DNA of 64,000 nucleotides from NCBI GenBank assembly GCA_045657105.1, contig JAZOSN010000032.1, forward strand, positions 19,550 to 83,549. The letters run 5' to 3'. How positions within the stretch are numbered: the first letter of the stretch is position 1; each line of letters opens with the position of its first letter. This document shows, in pieces, positions 8,509 through 16,033 of this stretch. This DNA is from SIG672 sp045657105 (GTDB lineage Bacteria; Bacillota; Clostridia; Oscillospirales; CAG-272). The translations under genes and the position numbers were made by a program. The notes under the pieces were generated by a model, which was not told the DNA's origin, made no database searches, and saw nothing but the letters and a program-made list of their open reading frames with translations.

Positions 8509-9963
8509 CTACCGCCCTTCACTTGTGATTTCTTGGAGTGATTTTTCAGATAAGGTGCTCGCTTCGGCAAGCCTTGCTTTATGCTTTTTAAGCTGAGATG
8601 AGTATATGGCAAAGAACAGAGATGCGAGAGCCACGACCGAAAGAGCCCAGGAAACGGGGTACATTATGTATATCATAGGTATCGTTCTGTACCTGTCGAA
8701 TACAGTTGAAAGCCAAAGAATTCGGAATCCGCAGACGGTCGTGAGAGATATGAGCGTAGGTGACAAAGAAACACCAAGACCTCTGAGAGATCCGTTTATA
8801 ACGTCCATCGTTCCGCAAAGGAAATGAGAAAGGCTGAGTATTGTCATACGCATAGCTCCGAGCATGATAGATGCTTGCGAGTCCTTTATATATATACCGA
8901 GAAGCTGCTCTTTGAATATATATGTAATAAGACCTAAAACGATCTCAAAGCCAAGCGAGTAAACAAGACAAACGCCGAGAGCTTTCAGTATGCGATCGTA
9001 TTTTCCTGCGCCTCTGTTTTGTCCTATAAAGGTTATTGCCGCCTGATGGAAGGCGTTCGACGTTGTGTATATAAATCCCTCTATGTTGCTCGCTGCGGCG
9101 TTTCCGTTAATGACCGTTCCGCCGAAAATGTTTATAGATGACTGTGCAACGACATTCGATAGAGAGAAAAGAGTTCCCGAAATACCGGCAGGGAGTCCGA
9201 CTGCGATTATTGATTTGGTGCATTCTGAGTCAAATCTTATTTTTCTGAGACAAAGCCTTTGCGGACCTTCAGATCTCGACAGATGAATGAGTATCCATAC
9301 CATGGCGATATACTGAGATATTACCGTCGCCGTCGCAACACCGTCAACAGACATATTAAAAAAGCAAACGAAGATAAAATTGAAAATGACGTTTATGACA
9401 CCGGCACTTGACAGTATCAGAAGGGGAGTTTTGGAATCTCCGAGCGCGCGAAGTGCGGCAGAGCCGAAGTTGTAGATTATAGTTGCCGGCATCGCGATAA
9501 AATATATGCTCATATAAAGCGTCGAGCCGTCAAGGTGACTCTCGGGAGTTCCCATTAGTACGAGAAGTTGTCTTGATAAGCTGAGTCCGACGATGAAGCA
9601 TAAAATTCCGGCAACTATGGCTACTGCAATCGACGTATGTATGTATTTTGATATTTTTTCACTGTTTTTTGCGCCGTATTCCTTCGATACACCGACGCTT
9701 ACGCCGACCGAAAAACCGATGAAAAGGTTGACCAGAAGGTTGATAAGCGCTCCGGTTGCACCGACCTGTCCGACTGCGGCGCTTCCGACAAAACGTCCGA
9801 CGATTATCATATCGGCGGCGTTGAAGGCGAGCTGCAAAAGACCTGTGAGCATAACCGGAATCGCAAATGCGAGAATAGTTTTGAACAGGTTTCCGTTTAG
9901 CGGATCTATAAGCCTTCCACGCTTTTTACTTTCAATACTTACTGTGTTTGGAATTTTAACCAC
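8509..9963 (-). CDS. MATE-family efflux transporter
   Basis: The 484-residue protein has twelve predicted membrane helices in two MatE halves. The first half shows the typical opening ILAFAIPVMLTGLLQLAFNAADMIIVGRFVG (read in parts), and the second half has QAAITFIGQNRGAG. MATE proteins use Na+ or H+ gradients to export cationic drugs or metabolites. Translation appears to start at GTG (9963) with only a weak ribosome binding site. It is the first gene of a two-gene minus-strand operon with cysK. Confidence 0.9.
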   Translation of the reverse strand: MVKIPNTVSIESKKRGRLIDPLNGNLFKTILAFAIPVMLTGLLQLAFNAADMIIVGRFVGSAAVGQVGATGALINLLVNLFIGFSVGVSVGVSKEYGAKNSEKISKYIHTSIAVAIVAGILCFIVGLSLSRQLLVLMGTPESHLDGSTLYMSIYFIAMPATIIYNFGSAALRALGDSKTPLLILSSAGVINVIFNFIFVCFFNMSVDGVATATVISQYIAMVWILIHLSRSEGPQRLCLRKIRFDSECTKSIIAVGLPAGISGTLFSLSNVVAQSSINIFGGTVINGNAAASNIEGFIYTTSNAFHQAAITFIGQNRGAGKYDRILKALGVCLVYSLGFEIVLGLITYIFKEQLLGIYIKDSQASIMLGAMRMTILSLSHFLCGTMDVINGSLRGLGVSLSPTLISLTTVCGFRILWLSTVFDRYRTIPMIYIMYPVSWALSVVALASLFFAIYSSQLKKHKARLAEASTLSEKSLQEITSEGR

Positions 9964-10091
9964 CAGCTTTCTTTTACTATTTTAGAGTCTATCACTTATT
10001 CTTTAAAAAGTCAATAGAAAGAAAAAATAATTTACTTGTAAAAGGGATAAATATATGGTATAATATCTTAAAGCCGCATGCGGAGGAAAAT

Positions 10092-10730
10092 ATGAAAACG
10101 AAGCTTACAAAAATATATAAGGCACCGCGTCCGAAAAGAGGACAGGCGGCACTGCCTCGGATCGTGGCGAGAGCTGACGAGCAGTTCGGACGAAAGAATT
10201 ACGCCGAATATTCGGTAAGAAAAAAGATAGAGGGAAGCTATGCGCTGAGCCGCGTGCTTATGATATTTTTTTATATCGTTGCAACGCTTGCATATATCAT
10301 TTTTTGCTCGGCAGTTAAGATCTTTCTTTGGTTTCTCGTTGTTCTTCCCGTGTTCGTTATGCTGATCGTCTATCTGACCTGGTGGAGAGTTTCGATAGAT
10401 TATAAATATACGGTAGATCAAGCCGTTTTTTGTGTGAAGGCGGTGTATGGCGACAGATACGAGCGTGTCCTTTTTGAAGAAAAAATACGCGAAATCTCGC
10501 TTATTGCTCCGTATAAGGACGCCTATGTATCACAAGTCAATGACTTTATTAAAGACGCCGAAGCGGCGTATGCGATCTCCTCAAAAAAAGCGGACGATAT
10601 TTATTTTGCCTGCCATACCGACGCGTACGGTAAAAAGAAAGCGGTCTTTTTTGAAATGACCTCTCAGGCGCTTGCGGCACTTAAATATTATAACTCAAAT
10701 GCCACCGTTGCTTCGGATCCAAGAAGATAA
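10092..10730 (+). CDS. conserved membrane-anchored protein, unknown
   Basis: The 212-residue protein has a basic cytoplasmic N-terminus (MKTKLTKIYKAPRPKRG), two adjacent hydrophobic helices at about residues 55-98, and a soluble C-terminal domain rich in Asp, Lys and Tyr. I recognise no catalytic motif. A promoter TTGTAA-17-TATAAT (10036-10064) and a GCGGAGG site precede the ATG, so expression is likely. Its neighbour downstream is the interrupted SASP gene. Confidence 0.65.
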   Translation: MKTKLTKIYKAPRPKRGQAALPRIVARADEQFGRKNYAEYSVRKKIEGSYALSRVLMIFFYIVATLAYIIFCSAVKIFLWFLVVLPVFVMLIVYLTWWRVSIDYKYTVDQAVFCVKAVYGDRYERVLFEEKIREISLIAPYKDAYVSQVNDFIKDAEAAYAISSKKADDIYFACHTDAYGKKKAVFFEMTSQALAALKYYNSNATVASDPRR

Positions 10731-10867
10731 ATTCAACTAAAATTCTCATAATTTTCCATACATAAAACAAATCGCCTCGCTCATAATAATACCAGAGCGG
10801 AAAGCAAACCCGCTCGAGTAAAAAATCAAAGAACGCTTGATGCGTTCTGAGCAAGGAGATTTGTAAA

Positions 10868-11134
10868 ATGGCAGGAAGCAACAAGAACCTCATTCCTGAG
10901 GCAAAGGAAGGTCTTAACAAGTTTAAGATGGAAGCAGCAGGAGAAGTTGGTGTAAACCTCAAGCAGGGTTACAACGGCGACCTCACCAGCCGTCAGGCAG
11001 GTTCCATCGGTGGACAGATGGTTAAGAACATCCCTACCATACGAACTATGAAACAGGTCTCTTTCGAGAGAACGAACCGTATCGTAGACGGTCATAAAAC
11101 CACCGTTCGTTACATAGCGGAGCTGACAATTTAA
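10868..11134 (+). CDS. alpha/beta-type SASP with a foreign C-terminus (interrupted gene)
   Basis: Residues 1-53 are a normal alpha/beta-type small acid-soluble spore protein: a first helix with EAKEGLNKFKMEAAGEVGV, then GYNGDLTSRQAGSIGGQMVK. Such proteins coat spore DNA and protect it from UV and heat. The family then continues with a short amphipathic helix, but here residues 54-88 (NIPTIRT to AELTI) are unlike any SASP. The missing end is found 17 kb away at 28019-28068; joining the two halves at the shared TTAAGAA gives a typical 67-residue SASP ending KKMVEKYENDLKNNK. The gene keeps its AAGGAG site and a small leader hairpin (10830-10847). The hybrid probably binds DNA poorly; that is inference. 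Confidence 0.9.
   Translation: MAGSNKNLIPEAKEGLNKFKMEAAGEVGVNLKQGYNGDLTSRQAGSIGGQMVKNIPTIRTMKQVSFERTNRIVDGHKTTVRYIAELTI
11009..11043. other. attL (left attachment site)
   Basis: SASP sequence up to GTTAAGAA (11021-11028) joins the element arm CATCCCTACCATACG (11029-11043). The core is TTAAGAA. The arm is partly inverted relative to the arm at the right end (28003-28017), as expected for the two halves of a serine-integrase attP. Confidence 0.75.
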
Positions 11135-11141
11135 TAATGAG

Positions 11142-11184
11142 CCCTCTTGGACAGCGTTATTGCCATCCAAGAGGGTTGTTTTTG
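11142..11184 (+). terminator. Rho-independent terminator at the element's left end
   Basis: A ten-base-pair stem (CCCTCTTGGA against TCCAAGAGGG) is followed by TTGTTTTTG. In the integrated state it ends the hybrid SASP transcript. In the excised circle it would lie just after the recombinase gene, so it is probably the recombinase's own terminator. Confidence 0.88.
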
Positions 11185-11276
11185 TGCACCTCTGCGTTTG
11201 TGTGTAAAAATGTGTTATTAAGTCGATTTTTAATTTGCAAAAATGTGCAAACTTGAAAAAATGTGCAAAATACCTG

Positions 11277-11305
11277 TTGTAAAACTTGAAAAAGTGTGAT
11301 ATAAT
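11277..11305 (+). promoter_or_regulatory. sigma-A type promoter for the ATPase gene
   Basis: TTGTAA (11277-11282), 17 bases and TATAAT (11300-11305). The surrounding 11200-11300 region repeats the motif AAAATGTG/ACTTGAAAAA several times, which may be a binding site for a regulator. Confidence 0.75.
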
Positions 11306-11337
11306 ATATCCGTACACATATTTGTGAGGTGATTAGT

Positions 11338-12630
11338 ATGAAGCGAAACGCGATAGAAGTACTGCTTAAATGGAAAAACGACGAAGAGCGCAAGCCGATG
11401 GTGCTAAAGGGTGCCCGTCAGGTCGGTAAGACTTGGCTTATGAAGGAATTCGGCAGAAGTTATTACGAAAATTACGTATATTTCAACTTTGACGAGGAAG
11501 ACGAGCTACAGTCTATCTTTGAAACGAATAAGAATCCCAAGAGGATCATAGAGCTGCTTTCCTTGGTTGCGGGAGAAAAAATACTTCCCGGTACTACGCT
11601 TGTTATATTTGATGAGATACAAGAGTGCCCGTCTGCGCTCAACGCCCTGAAATATTTTAGGGAAAAGGCAAACGAATACCACGTGATTGCTGCAGGCAGT
11701 CTGCTCGGAACGCTCCTTGCTCAGCCGAAATCCTATCCCGTGGGGATGGTCAATCTGTTGGATATCCATCCGCTGACCTTCGATGAATTTTTGGATGCTA
11801 CCGATGAGTCGCTGTATGCCTACTATCAAAGCATCACCAAAGAACAAGTAATCGAAGAAATCTTCCACAATCGCCTGATGGAAGCGTATAATAACTATCT
11901 GATCATCGGCGGAATGCCCGAATGCGTTGCGTCCTGGGTGAAGCATAAGGATCCGGCAAGAATCACGCAGATCCAGAAGGAGCTTGTTCAGATCTACGAA
12001 AACGACTTTTCCAAGCATAACGGAAAAGTGAACAGCGGAAGAATTTTGCAGGTTTTCCGCAGTATCGTAACTCAGCTTGCAAAGCCTAACGAAAAGTTTA
12101 TGTACGGCGCAGTAAGGGAAGGCGGCAGAGCGAGAGACTTTGAGGAAGCTATCGAATGGCTCGTCTCTGCAGGGATGCTGAACCGCGTATACAATCTTTC
12201 TAAATTGGAGCATCCGCTGTCCGCTTTTTGTAAGATGGATCAGTTCAAGCTTTTCGTGTTTGATACGGGACTTCTGAAGTATATGGCTGGCATTGATAAC
12301 AGCGCAATCCTCTTAAAGACTGACTATCAATTTAAGGGGCCTTTGACCGAAAATTACGTTCTTCAGCAGCTGATTGGTCAGTTCGACGTGGATCCTCACT
12401 ATTATTCGGACAGGAGCGGAGAGATCGATTTCGTCCTGCAGAACGGCACTGAGGTTATTCCCGTGGAAGCCAAGGGCGGCGAGGACAAATCCGCACCGAC
12501 ATTTAAGAAATACGTAAACGAGCACCTCCCAAAGCACGCAGTCCGCTTCTCAAAACGCGGCTACCGCAAGGACGGCTATATCACCAATATGCCGCTGTAC
12601 CTTGCAAGAAGAATGAAAGATTTGCTGTGA
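11338..12630 (+). CDS. AAA ATPase with DUF4143 C-terminal domain
   Basis: This 430-residue protein has Walker A GARQVGKTWL (about residues 26-35), Walker B TTLVIFDEIQECP (about residue 90) and the sensor region VIAAGSLLG. The C-terminal DUF4143 domain ends in a PD-(D/E)xK-like signature, GEIDFVLQ then VIPVEAKGG, typical of the family. Such ATPases are common in bacteria and mobile islands; their targets are mostly unknown. I chose the ATG at 11338 after GAGGTG rather than the GTG at 11329. It is the first element gene inside the left end and has its own promoter. Confidence 0.85.
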   Translation: MKRNAIEVLLKWKNDEERKPMVLKGARQVGKTWLMKEFGRSYYENYVYFNFDEEDELQSIFETNKNPKRIIELLSLVAGEKILPGTTLVIFDEIQECPSALNALKYFREKANEYHVIAAGSLLGTLLAQPKSYPVGMVNLLDIHPLTFDEFLDATDESLYAYYQSITKEQVIEEIFHNRLMEAYNNYLIIGGMPECVASWVKHKDPARITQIQKELVQIYENDFSKHNGKVNSGRILQVFRSIVTQLAKPNEKFMYGAVREGGRARDFEEAIEWLVSAGMLNRVYNLSKLEHPLSAFCKMDQFKLFVFDTGLLKYMAGIDNSAILLKTDYQFKGPLTENYVLQQLIGQFDVDPHYYSDRSGEIDFVLQNGTEVIPVEAKGGEDKSAPTFKKYVNEHLPKHAVRFSKRGYRKDGYITNMPLYLARRMKDLL

Positions 12631-12675
12631 GTGAACCAAAACATTAGAGCTGCGAACTGATTTTTTAATGGCCAT

Positions 12676-12708
12676 GTGCGTTTTTTCGCACTATGTCTAT
12701 GTTATACT
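12676..12708 (+). promoter_or_regulatory. GTGCG-T6-CGCAC operator and promoter
   Basis: A perfect 16-base palindrome-like site (12676-12691) lies just upstream of a -10 element TATACT (12703-12708). The identical site in reverse orientation lies at 25000-25015 and a near copy at 23324-23338, each at the same distance from a -10. No good -35 is seen, because the site occupies that position. It probably binds the element's WYL regulator. Confidence 0.7.
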
Positions 12709-12743
12709 GTTATTGTAAAAAACAATTATGGAGGATACACACC

Positions 12744-13460
12744 ATGCCTACACCCATCATTTCTACGTTCATTGCCTATTGCGAAACCGAACTCAATCTT
12801 CATGACAAGCTTATGGTACAAAAGCTCACCGATCCCAATGAAACTTTCTATAAGTCCTTACCTGTATGTATTATTGATGCTGTATTTTCGATTGGCGTTA
12901 AATATCAGTCAGTTGAAAAAGCCGAAAAAACATTTATTGAGTATTTTAATCTCAATATTTCGAGAACACTTCCTATTGTAAACGAATACACGATCAATGA
13001 TTTTATCAGAGACATGAACGCTTTTGCTTCATTCGAAGACGCAGCTGTAATTGGCTTCAATAACAGGCAAAGAACATCTTCCGTTAACGGCATTTTGAAG
13101 GCGGAAGCGTGCTATCGCGTTGCAGAGGTGTTCAAAAAGCATAACATCAATACTTTGGAGGATTTTAATAAGTATGCAAATAAGCCTATGCTTGATGCTG
13201 ATATTCTTAAAGTAAGAGGGCAAGGCAGCGGAATTATGCTCAAATACCTTTACATGCTTGCGGGCGATGCAAACGAAGTAAAGCCTGATAGACACATGGT
13301 TAATTTTATGAAAAAAGTATTTCCTCATTTGACCATGTCGACCAAAGACCACCCCGAAATCAAAAAGATTATTGAAGAAACCGTGTTGGAGCTGAAGCCG
13401 AAATATCCTCAGCTTACCGAGCGTTTTCTTGATGTTCTTATTTGGGATCACATGCGTTAA
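12744..13460 (+). CDS. HhH-GPD-like DNA-repair-fold protein
   Basis: The 238-residue protein is mostly helical. Residues about 150-190 contain KVRGQGSGIMLKYLYMLAG followed by VKPDRHMV, which fits the helix-hairpin-helix plus aspartate (GPD) motif of DNA glycosylase-fold proteins, in the variant form seen in proteins with xGxGxxxxxYLxML...VKPDR. Family members act on DNA, but this branch is uncharacterised and the usual catalytic lysine is not obvious, so base excision activity is uncertain. The start at 12744 is set by the GGAGGA site at 12730. It heads a four-gene operon controlled by the palindromic operator. Confidence 0.6.
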   Translation: MPTPIISTFIAYCETELNLHDKLMVQKLTDPNETFYKSLPVCIIDAVFSIGVKYQSVEKAEKTFIEYFNLNISRTLPIVNEYTINDFIRDMNAFASFEDAAVIGFNNRQRTSSVNGILKAEACYRVAEVFKKHNINTLEDFNKYANKPMLDADILKVRGQGSGIMLKYLYMLAGDANEVKPDRHMVNFMKKVFPHLTMSTKDHPEIKKIIEETVLELKPKYPQLTERFLDVLIWDHMR

Positions 13461-13472
13461 GGAGACACCAAT

Positions 13473-13982
13473 ATGGAAGCCCCAAAACCCCCACTTCTCG
13501 TTTACAGAGAAAAGATGTCAGAAGTACATACCCCCGAAGAGATCAAGGCAGCGTTCGACGAAAGCCACTATGCCGTATGCTTTAACTACGATCGTGGTCA
13601 TGGGCGAGCTAAGCACGAATTGTTCGCGGCAATATGGGAGGTCAATCCCGATGCGATCATTACCGAAGCGGATCTATGCATTATGGCAGTTGAGCCCATC
13701 GTGTGGCGTGATCAGCTCCTGCTGATCGACAAAAACGGCACCAAGGAAACGGCAAATACGATTGCGAAATTCATGGCGGAATCGGGCATCATTTCTTATG
13801 AATACCGCATTGTCGACGAGGCGGGCATTAAGGTGTGCTTCGGCTCGATTGACGTAAGAAAAGAATCCCCTGCAGTGCGCTTCAAGTGCAATCTGCTCAA
13901 TGACGGCAACAAGTTACTTTTGACCGCAAGGCATATGACAAAAGCGGATAGAGAGAAATTAAAACTGAATAAGGAGAATTGA
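13473..13982 (+). CDS. unknown protein, second gene of the HhH operon
   Basis: The 169-residue protein is a soluble alpha/beta protein with no signal peptide or membrane helix. It contains a His-rich turn, YDRGHGRAKHELFAA near residue 44, and a basic tail (KADREKLKLNK). I do not recognise the family. It starts 12 bases after the preceding gene, behind a GGAGACA site, so it is translated from the same mRNA. Confidence 0.55.
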   Translation: MEAPKPPLLVYREKMSEVHTPEEIKAAFDESHYAVCFNYDRGHGRAKHELFAAIWEVNPDAIITEADLCIMAVEPIVWRDQLLLIDKNGTKETANTIAKFMAESGIISYEYRIVDEAGIKVCFGSIDVRKESPAVRFKCNLLNDGNKLLLTARHMTKADREKLKLNKEN

Positions 13983-13983
13983 A

Positions 13984-14277
13984 ATGACACCGACGCTTAA
14001 AAATTATTTAAACAACAACAGATGTTATATCGAAAAAGAAGAATTTGACAAGCTGATTTGCCGTGAGGTAATTGAAAACGGCTGGCTTAACGAGTTGCTC
14101 GACTTTCTTTATGAATGCGGGGCATCGGTTTCAACAGAAGTTATCACAAAACAACTAATCGAATTTTATGTGGCAAATAAGGTTTCAAACAACAAAGAAA
14201 ATGTCGAAGCAAAAATTAGATATTTGCTCAACAAACATCAAATTATGCTTTTCAAAACTATTCTGGACGAAAATTAG
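13984..14277 (+). CDS. small unknown protein, third gene of the HhH operon
   Basis: The 97-residue protein is predicted to be almost all helical, with an acidic/aromatic surface (EEFDKLICREVIENGWLNEL). No motif is recognised. It starts one base after the preceding stop with AAGGAG upstream, indicating coupled translation. Confidence 0.5.
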   Translation: MTPTLKNYLNNNRCYIEKEEFDKLICREVIENGWLNELLDFLYECGASVSTEVITKQLIEFYVANKVSNNKENVEAKIRYLLNKHQIMLFKTILDEN

Positions 14278-14361
14278 TAAGAACAAGCCTTCCGTATAAT
14301 TCACGAGGGACGAAATCGCGGTCGTTTACAACAGCTATATCAAACGAGAAAGGTAAAAACG

Positions 14362-15147
14362 ATGACTGAGTCTAAAGATTTCAAAATTTTCACACTTACA
14401 TATTCCGGAAAATATACCGGAACGGATGAAGAGGTCGTGATTCCCGATGGGGTTAATGTCATAAGTGCCGGTGCCTTTGAGGGAAACAAATCGATAAAAA
14501 GCGTTGTCATGCCCAATACCGTTACTTGCATTGATCCTCGCGCTTTTTGTGGTTGTTCTTTCCTTGAAAAGATCGTGCTTTCGGACAATCTGAAATTTAT
14601 AGAACCGAGTGCATTCGAAGATTGTATCAGCCTTTCTCAGGTTAATCTTCCAAGCAGTCTTAAAGCAATCGGTGCCGGCGCTTTTGAGAATAGCGGGCTC
14701 ACAAATATTGCTTTTCCTGAAAATGTTAAGATAATGCCATTTGCTTTTAAAGGTTGTTCGCGCATTGAAGAACTCTATGTGCCATCCGGTGTTTCTTTAT
14801 CTTCCGATGCGTTTAAAGATTGTAAGAAATTAACCAAGGTCTGTTTTGAACATGGCACATGTTCCTTAGGCTATGGTTCTTTTGCACATTGCAGTAATCT
14901 TACAACGGTGTTGCTTCCTGACGGGGTTACACGCATTGGTGATAATTCATTCTATTTGTGTGATTCGCTCAAAAAAATATATATTCCTTATACCGTTACC
15001 TCTATCGGGCGCTCGTCGTTCTATAGAATAGGCAAAAAGAACAAGCTGACAATTCAAGCACCGAAAGGCTCGTATGCAATAAAATACGCCAAGAAAATGC
15101 ATTTCAAATACGAATATGTCGAAGAGAATCCATATGTAAATGGGTAA
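14362..15147 (+). CDS. BspA-type leucine-rich repeat (LRR_5) protein, cytosolic
   Basis: The 261-residue protein consists of about nine LRR_5 repeats of roughly 23 residues, each with the pattern I..(G/A)AF..C..L..V.(L/I)P..V. There is no signal peptide, membrane helix or cell-wall anchor, unlike surface BspA proteins, so it should work inside the cell, probably as a recognition or scaffold protein. It is the last gene of the operon and is followed by a strong hairpin. An AGAAAGG site precedes the ATG. Two other LRR_5 proteins are encoded in the same island. Confidence 0.8.
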   Translation: MTESKDFKIFTLTYSGKYTGTDEEVVIPDGVNVISAGAFEGNKSIKSVVMPNTVTCIDPRAFCGCSFLEKIVLSDNLKFIEPSAFEDCISLSQVNLPSSLKAIGAGAFENSGLTNIAFPENVKIMPFAFKGCSRIEELYVPSGVSLSSDAFKDCKKLTKVCFEHGTCSLGYGSFAHCSNLTTVLLPDGVTRIGDNSFYLCDSLKKIYIPYTVTSIGRSSFYRIGKKNKLTIQAPKGSYAIKYAKKMHFKYEYVEENPYVNG

Positions 15148-15155
15148 AATTTAGA

Positions 15156-15192
15156 GAACAAGCCCTCCGCAATTTTGCGGAGGGCCTGTTCG
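15156..15192. terminator. bidirectional terminator
   Basis: A long stem (GCCCTCCGCA against TGCGGAGGGC, extended by GAACA/TGTTC) lies between convergent operons and can end both. Confidence 0.8.
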
Positions 15193-15197
15193 TTTGA

Positions 15198-16013
15198 TTA
15201 TCTTGGTCTATAAGCACCACAATTTAGGGAATTATATTTTGCTGTAATCGAACATTTTGCACTGTTTACACAGTGGCTACATTTATCCAATGCTGCGTGT
15301 TCTTGTTTCCTTCGAGCCCATACTTCTTCCAAATCACGGCGCCTTTGTGCGTGTTGTGCTCGCACGTCCTCTATTCTTCGCCTTTCTGCTTCTTCTTTAC
15401 GAGCGCGTTCTTCTTGTTTTCGCATTTCTTCATCATGCTTAAATCTTGCCTCACGATCTCGTTTCAAGACCTCTTCATATTCCGCCGCATCATTTGATGA
15501 AGACAACTCTTGTGTTCTATAGGAATAAGAGGAATAAGAATTCGAGGAATTACCGTCCCCATACGCCTTATCTAAATATTCCATATACTGCTCAAAGCTA
15601 TCCTCTGTGATTTTTCTTTGTTCCCAGGCGTCTTTATGGAGTTTTTCCAAAGGAGCTTCAATCGGTTTCATCTCCATATCTATTTTGTTACAAAACGTCT
15701 CGTACTCTTTCCGATTCGCCTCCATTTCATCCAGCACGGCTTTTATGGCGGAATCGTCTTCAATCGCGGCTTCCAAGGGCTTGCTTCCGTTTTTGCGTTC
15801 ATGGCGTATCTTTTCCTCAAGACGATCCACTGCTTGATTTCGGAATTCGGACTGCTTTTTTTCAAACTCGTCGGTCTTTTCCTTTTTATTTTTCTTCAAC
15901 TCACTGAGTCTCTTTAACAGTGAACTAATTTTTGCTTTTATTCGCTCTTCCTTTTTCTCCGATTCGTGCCAGTTCTTTTCGTAAATTTCTACCATCTCAT
16001 AGATGTCTGCCAT
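15198..16013 (-). CDS. coiled-coil protein with C-terminal cysteine cluster
   Basis: The 271-residue protein is dominated by charged heptad-like helices (about residues 5-150 and 180-245), separated by a Ser/Tyr/Asn-rich linker. The last 30 residues contain CSHCVNSAKC and a further cysteine in NSLNCGAYRPR, a likely zinc or Fe-S site. No known family is recognised. The start at 16013 follows GGGAGGAAAA. It begins 20 bases after the TPR/LRR membrane protein gene and is surely co-transcribed with it. Confidence 0.6.
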   Translation of the reverse strand: MADIYEMVEIYEKNWHESEKKEERIKAKISSLLKRLSELKKNKKEKTDEFEKKQSEFRNQAVDRLEEKIRHERKNGSKPLEAAIEDDSAIKAVLDEMEANRKEYETFCNKIDMEMKPIEAPLEKLHKDAWEQRKITEDSFEQYMEYLDKAYGDGNSSNSYSSYSYRTQELSSSNDAAEYEEVLKRDREARFKHDEEMRKQEERARKEEAERRRIEDVRAQHAQRRRDLEEVWARRKQEHAALDKCSHCVNSAKCSITAKYNSLNCGAYRPR

Positions 16014-16033
16014 CTTTTTTCCTCCCATTTTTG

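Noticed and set aside
10868..11134. SASP gene as a simple frameshift pseudogene
   Set aside because: The frame is intact across the junction and the missing end exists at the other side of the island in the right frame.
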